DNA from: Candidatus Limnocylindria bacterium | Lineage (GTDB): Bacteria > Chloroflexota > Limnocylindria > QHBO01 | Reading direction: 5' to 3' | Assembly (NCBI GenBank): GCA_030146365.1 | Contig: JASLBU010000212.1 | Span: 1-6,706 of the forward strand | DNA length: 6,706 bases | Shown: positions 5,943-6,706 of the stretch, one piece after another | Layout: each line of letters starts with the position of its first letter | How positions within the stretch are numbered: the first letter of the stretch is position 1 | The notes under the pieces: generated by a model | The model's input: the letters and a program-made list of their open reading frames with translations, nothing else | Database searches by the model: none | Told to the model about the DNA's origin: nothing | Made by a program: the position numbers and the translations under genes

Positions 5943-6512
5943 CTAGCGGTCCGGCTCCGTCCAAGGAGCCGGGGCACGCACTGCCCGACCCCGCTGGAGC
6001 GCCATGCGTTCCTCATGCCGCCTGCGCCACCCATATGGCGTCAGTCCGACCGGCTTGTAAACATTGAGAACCAGCACCACCAGCAGGACCACCGACCCAC
6101 CGACCGAGTGAATCAAGGTGCTGCCGAGCGCTCGGAGCTCGGCCTCGCTCGTGGCCGGGTTGGCGGCGGCGTCAGCGTAGGAGGTGATCGTGCTGGTCTG
6201 GACCACGAGCACGACGGTGGCGAACACGGTCAGCGCCAACGACACGACCACCCACCAGTGGCGCAGCAGACCCCACTTCGTGCCAAGCGACACGACCACG
6301 CCGGTCACGAGGGTCGCCAGCGCCAGCGGCACGATGACGGTGCCGGCGATGAGCCCCATGCCGAGGTAGGCGGTTCGCAGCGTCGCCGGCTCGTGGCTCG
6401 CCGCAGCGGCGACGTCAAGAGCCAGGTAGGCGGCGACCGCCCCGATCCAGCCGACCGACACGGCGAGGTGCAGGGCGAGCACCGCCTTGCGCCGGGGCGG
6501 GGACAGCCTCAC
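5943..6512 (-). CDS. Four-helix membrane protein, DUF2269-like, function unknown
   Basis: A 189-residue integral membrane protein with helices at about 8-33, 51-76, 83-105 and 134-152 and a basic, polar tail (RRRHEERM, about 163-170). The pattern ALHLAVSVGWIG, then TKWGLLRHWWVVVSLALTVF, then LIHSVGG, matches my memory of a widespread family of actinobacterial membrane proteins often labelled DUF2269 or hypothetical; that label is tentative. Histidines H15, H85 and H135 sit in or at the ends of helices 1, 3 and 4, as in membrane proteins that bind haem or copper, but this is only suggestive. The start is GTG at 6510-6512, overlapping the TGA of the preceding gene as GTGA. It has no good ribosome binding site of its own, so translation is probably coupled. 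A hairpin at 5951-5972 overlaps the last codons and may help end transcription. Confidence 0.86.
   Translation of the reverse strand: MRLSPPRRKAVLALHLAVSVGWIGAVAAYLALDVAAAASHEPATLRTAYLGMGLIAGTVIVPLALATLVTGVVVSLGTKWGLLRHWWVVVSLALTVFATVVLVVQTSTITSYADAAANPATSEAELRALGSTLIHSVGGSVVLLVVLVLNVYKPVGLTPYGWRRRHEERMALQRGRAVRAPAPWTEPDR
5951..5972 (-). terminator. 8-bp hairpin overlapping the end of the DUF2269-like gene
   Basis: CCGGCTCC (5951-5958), loop of six bases, then GGAGCCGG (5965-5972), a perfect stem. On the minus strand it covers the codons just before the TAG at 5943-5945. There is no T-run on either side. It lies in the convergent arrangement between the dehydrogenase and the minus-strand membrane genes, where a bidirectional stop would be useful. 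A purely coding explanation is possible, since it encodes APAPWTEP. Confidence 0.4.
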
Positions 6513-6706
6513 GCCCGGCCGAGGGTCGTGACGGGCGCGCTGGCGCCGTGGCGCTGCGGGCCATGCGGGCCGCCGAGGCCGGTGACGAGGGCGAAGACGA
6601 CGAACAGGACGACCAGCACGGCGACGACGCCGAGGAGCTTGACCCAGCCGGGCGTTCCGGGATAGCGCTCCGGTGGCTCCGCGGAGTCCAAGTCGGGCGG
6701 CCGGTC
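6509..6706 (-). CDS. Small single-helix membrane protein (5' end outside window)
   Basis: At least 65 residues, with the frame open to the right edge; a TTG at 6689-6691 could be the start, but a start further upstream is equally possible. A proline-rich segment (PPERYPGTPGW) is followed by one membrane helix (KLLGVVAVLVVLFVVFALVTG) and a short tail GGPHGPQRHG with two histidines. I recall proteins with this layout (PGTPxW, one helix, HGPxRH tail) beside membrane and copper-oxidase genes in high-GC Gram-positive bacteria; no function is known to me. The TGA stop overlaps the GTG start of the DUF2269-like gene by four bases, so the two form an operon and may act together. The short His-containing tail might bind metal, which is speculation. 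Confidence 0.78.
   Translation of the reverse strand, partial: DRPPDLDSAEPPERYPGTPGWVKLLGVVAVLVVLFVVFALVTGLGGPHGPQRHGASAPVTTLGRA

Noticed and set aside
6015..6665. Plus-strand open frame of 216 residues at the right end
   Set aside because: It is the complement of the DUF2269-like gene and the small membrane gene, with a Gly/Arg/His/Asp-rich composition typical of antisense frames.
1..6706. tRNA, rRNA, CRISPR array, insertion sequence or attachment site
   Set aside because: No cloverleaf, spaced direct repeats, transposase or integrase motifs, or paired terminal repeats were seen on either strand.

Overview
The window is G+C-rich bacterial DNA (about two thirds G+C by eye), with strongly G/C-ending codons in the real genes and compact genes on both strands. 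It resembles a high-GC Actinomycetota or Chloroflexota chromosome. Supporting signs are a probable leaderless gene, a multicopper oxidase with a fused N-terminal cupredoxin domain, and a single-helix protein overlapping a four-helix membrane protein. The phylum is an inference. I see no phage, insertion sequence, CRISPR, tRNA or rRNA sequence.

Layout. (1) 1-1076, minus strand: a secreted multicopper oxidase, cut by the left edge. It has an N-terminal plastocyanin-like domain with a complete type-1 copper ligand set, then a laccase-type domain with the HSHG and YHSH copper motifs. (2) 1077-1227: a divergent intergenic region with a 7-bp dyad and a probable leaderless promoter. (3) 1228-2499, plus: an acetyl-CoA hydrolase/4-hydroxybutyrate CoA-transferase family enzyme. 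(4) 2500-2681: a palindrome-rich region ending in a foldable leader whose outer stem covers the next gene's ribosome binding site. (5) 2682-3215, plus: a DoxX/DoxD-type four-helix membrane protein. (6) 3239-3270: a perfect 14-bp hairpin with a GCAA loop. (7) 3297-4229, plus: an eight-helix membrane protein of unknown function. (8) 4230-4585: no secure gene, but a coding-like stretch, a hairpin and a direct repeat. (9) 4586-5584, plus: a zinc-free medium-chain dehydrogenase of the quinone oxidoreductase type. (10) 5585-5942: a convergent gap with a possible decayed gene. (11) 5943-6512 and 6509-6706, minus: a four-helix membrane protein and an upstream single-helix protein, overlapping as GTGA. 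The second is cut by the right edge.

How the parts may fit. Most products belong to the cell envelope or to redox chemistry: periplasmic copper oxidase, DoxX protein, polytopic membrane proteins, NAD(P)H oxidoreductase. The CoA-transferase is the one clear carbon-metabolism gene. Nothing shows a single pathway; this reads as accessory redox and membrane genes in several transcription units. The most interesting non-coding signals are the DoxX leader (2610-2678) and the hairpin between the two plus-strand membrane genes (3239-3270).
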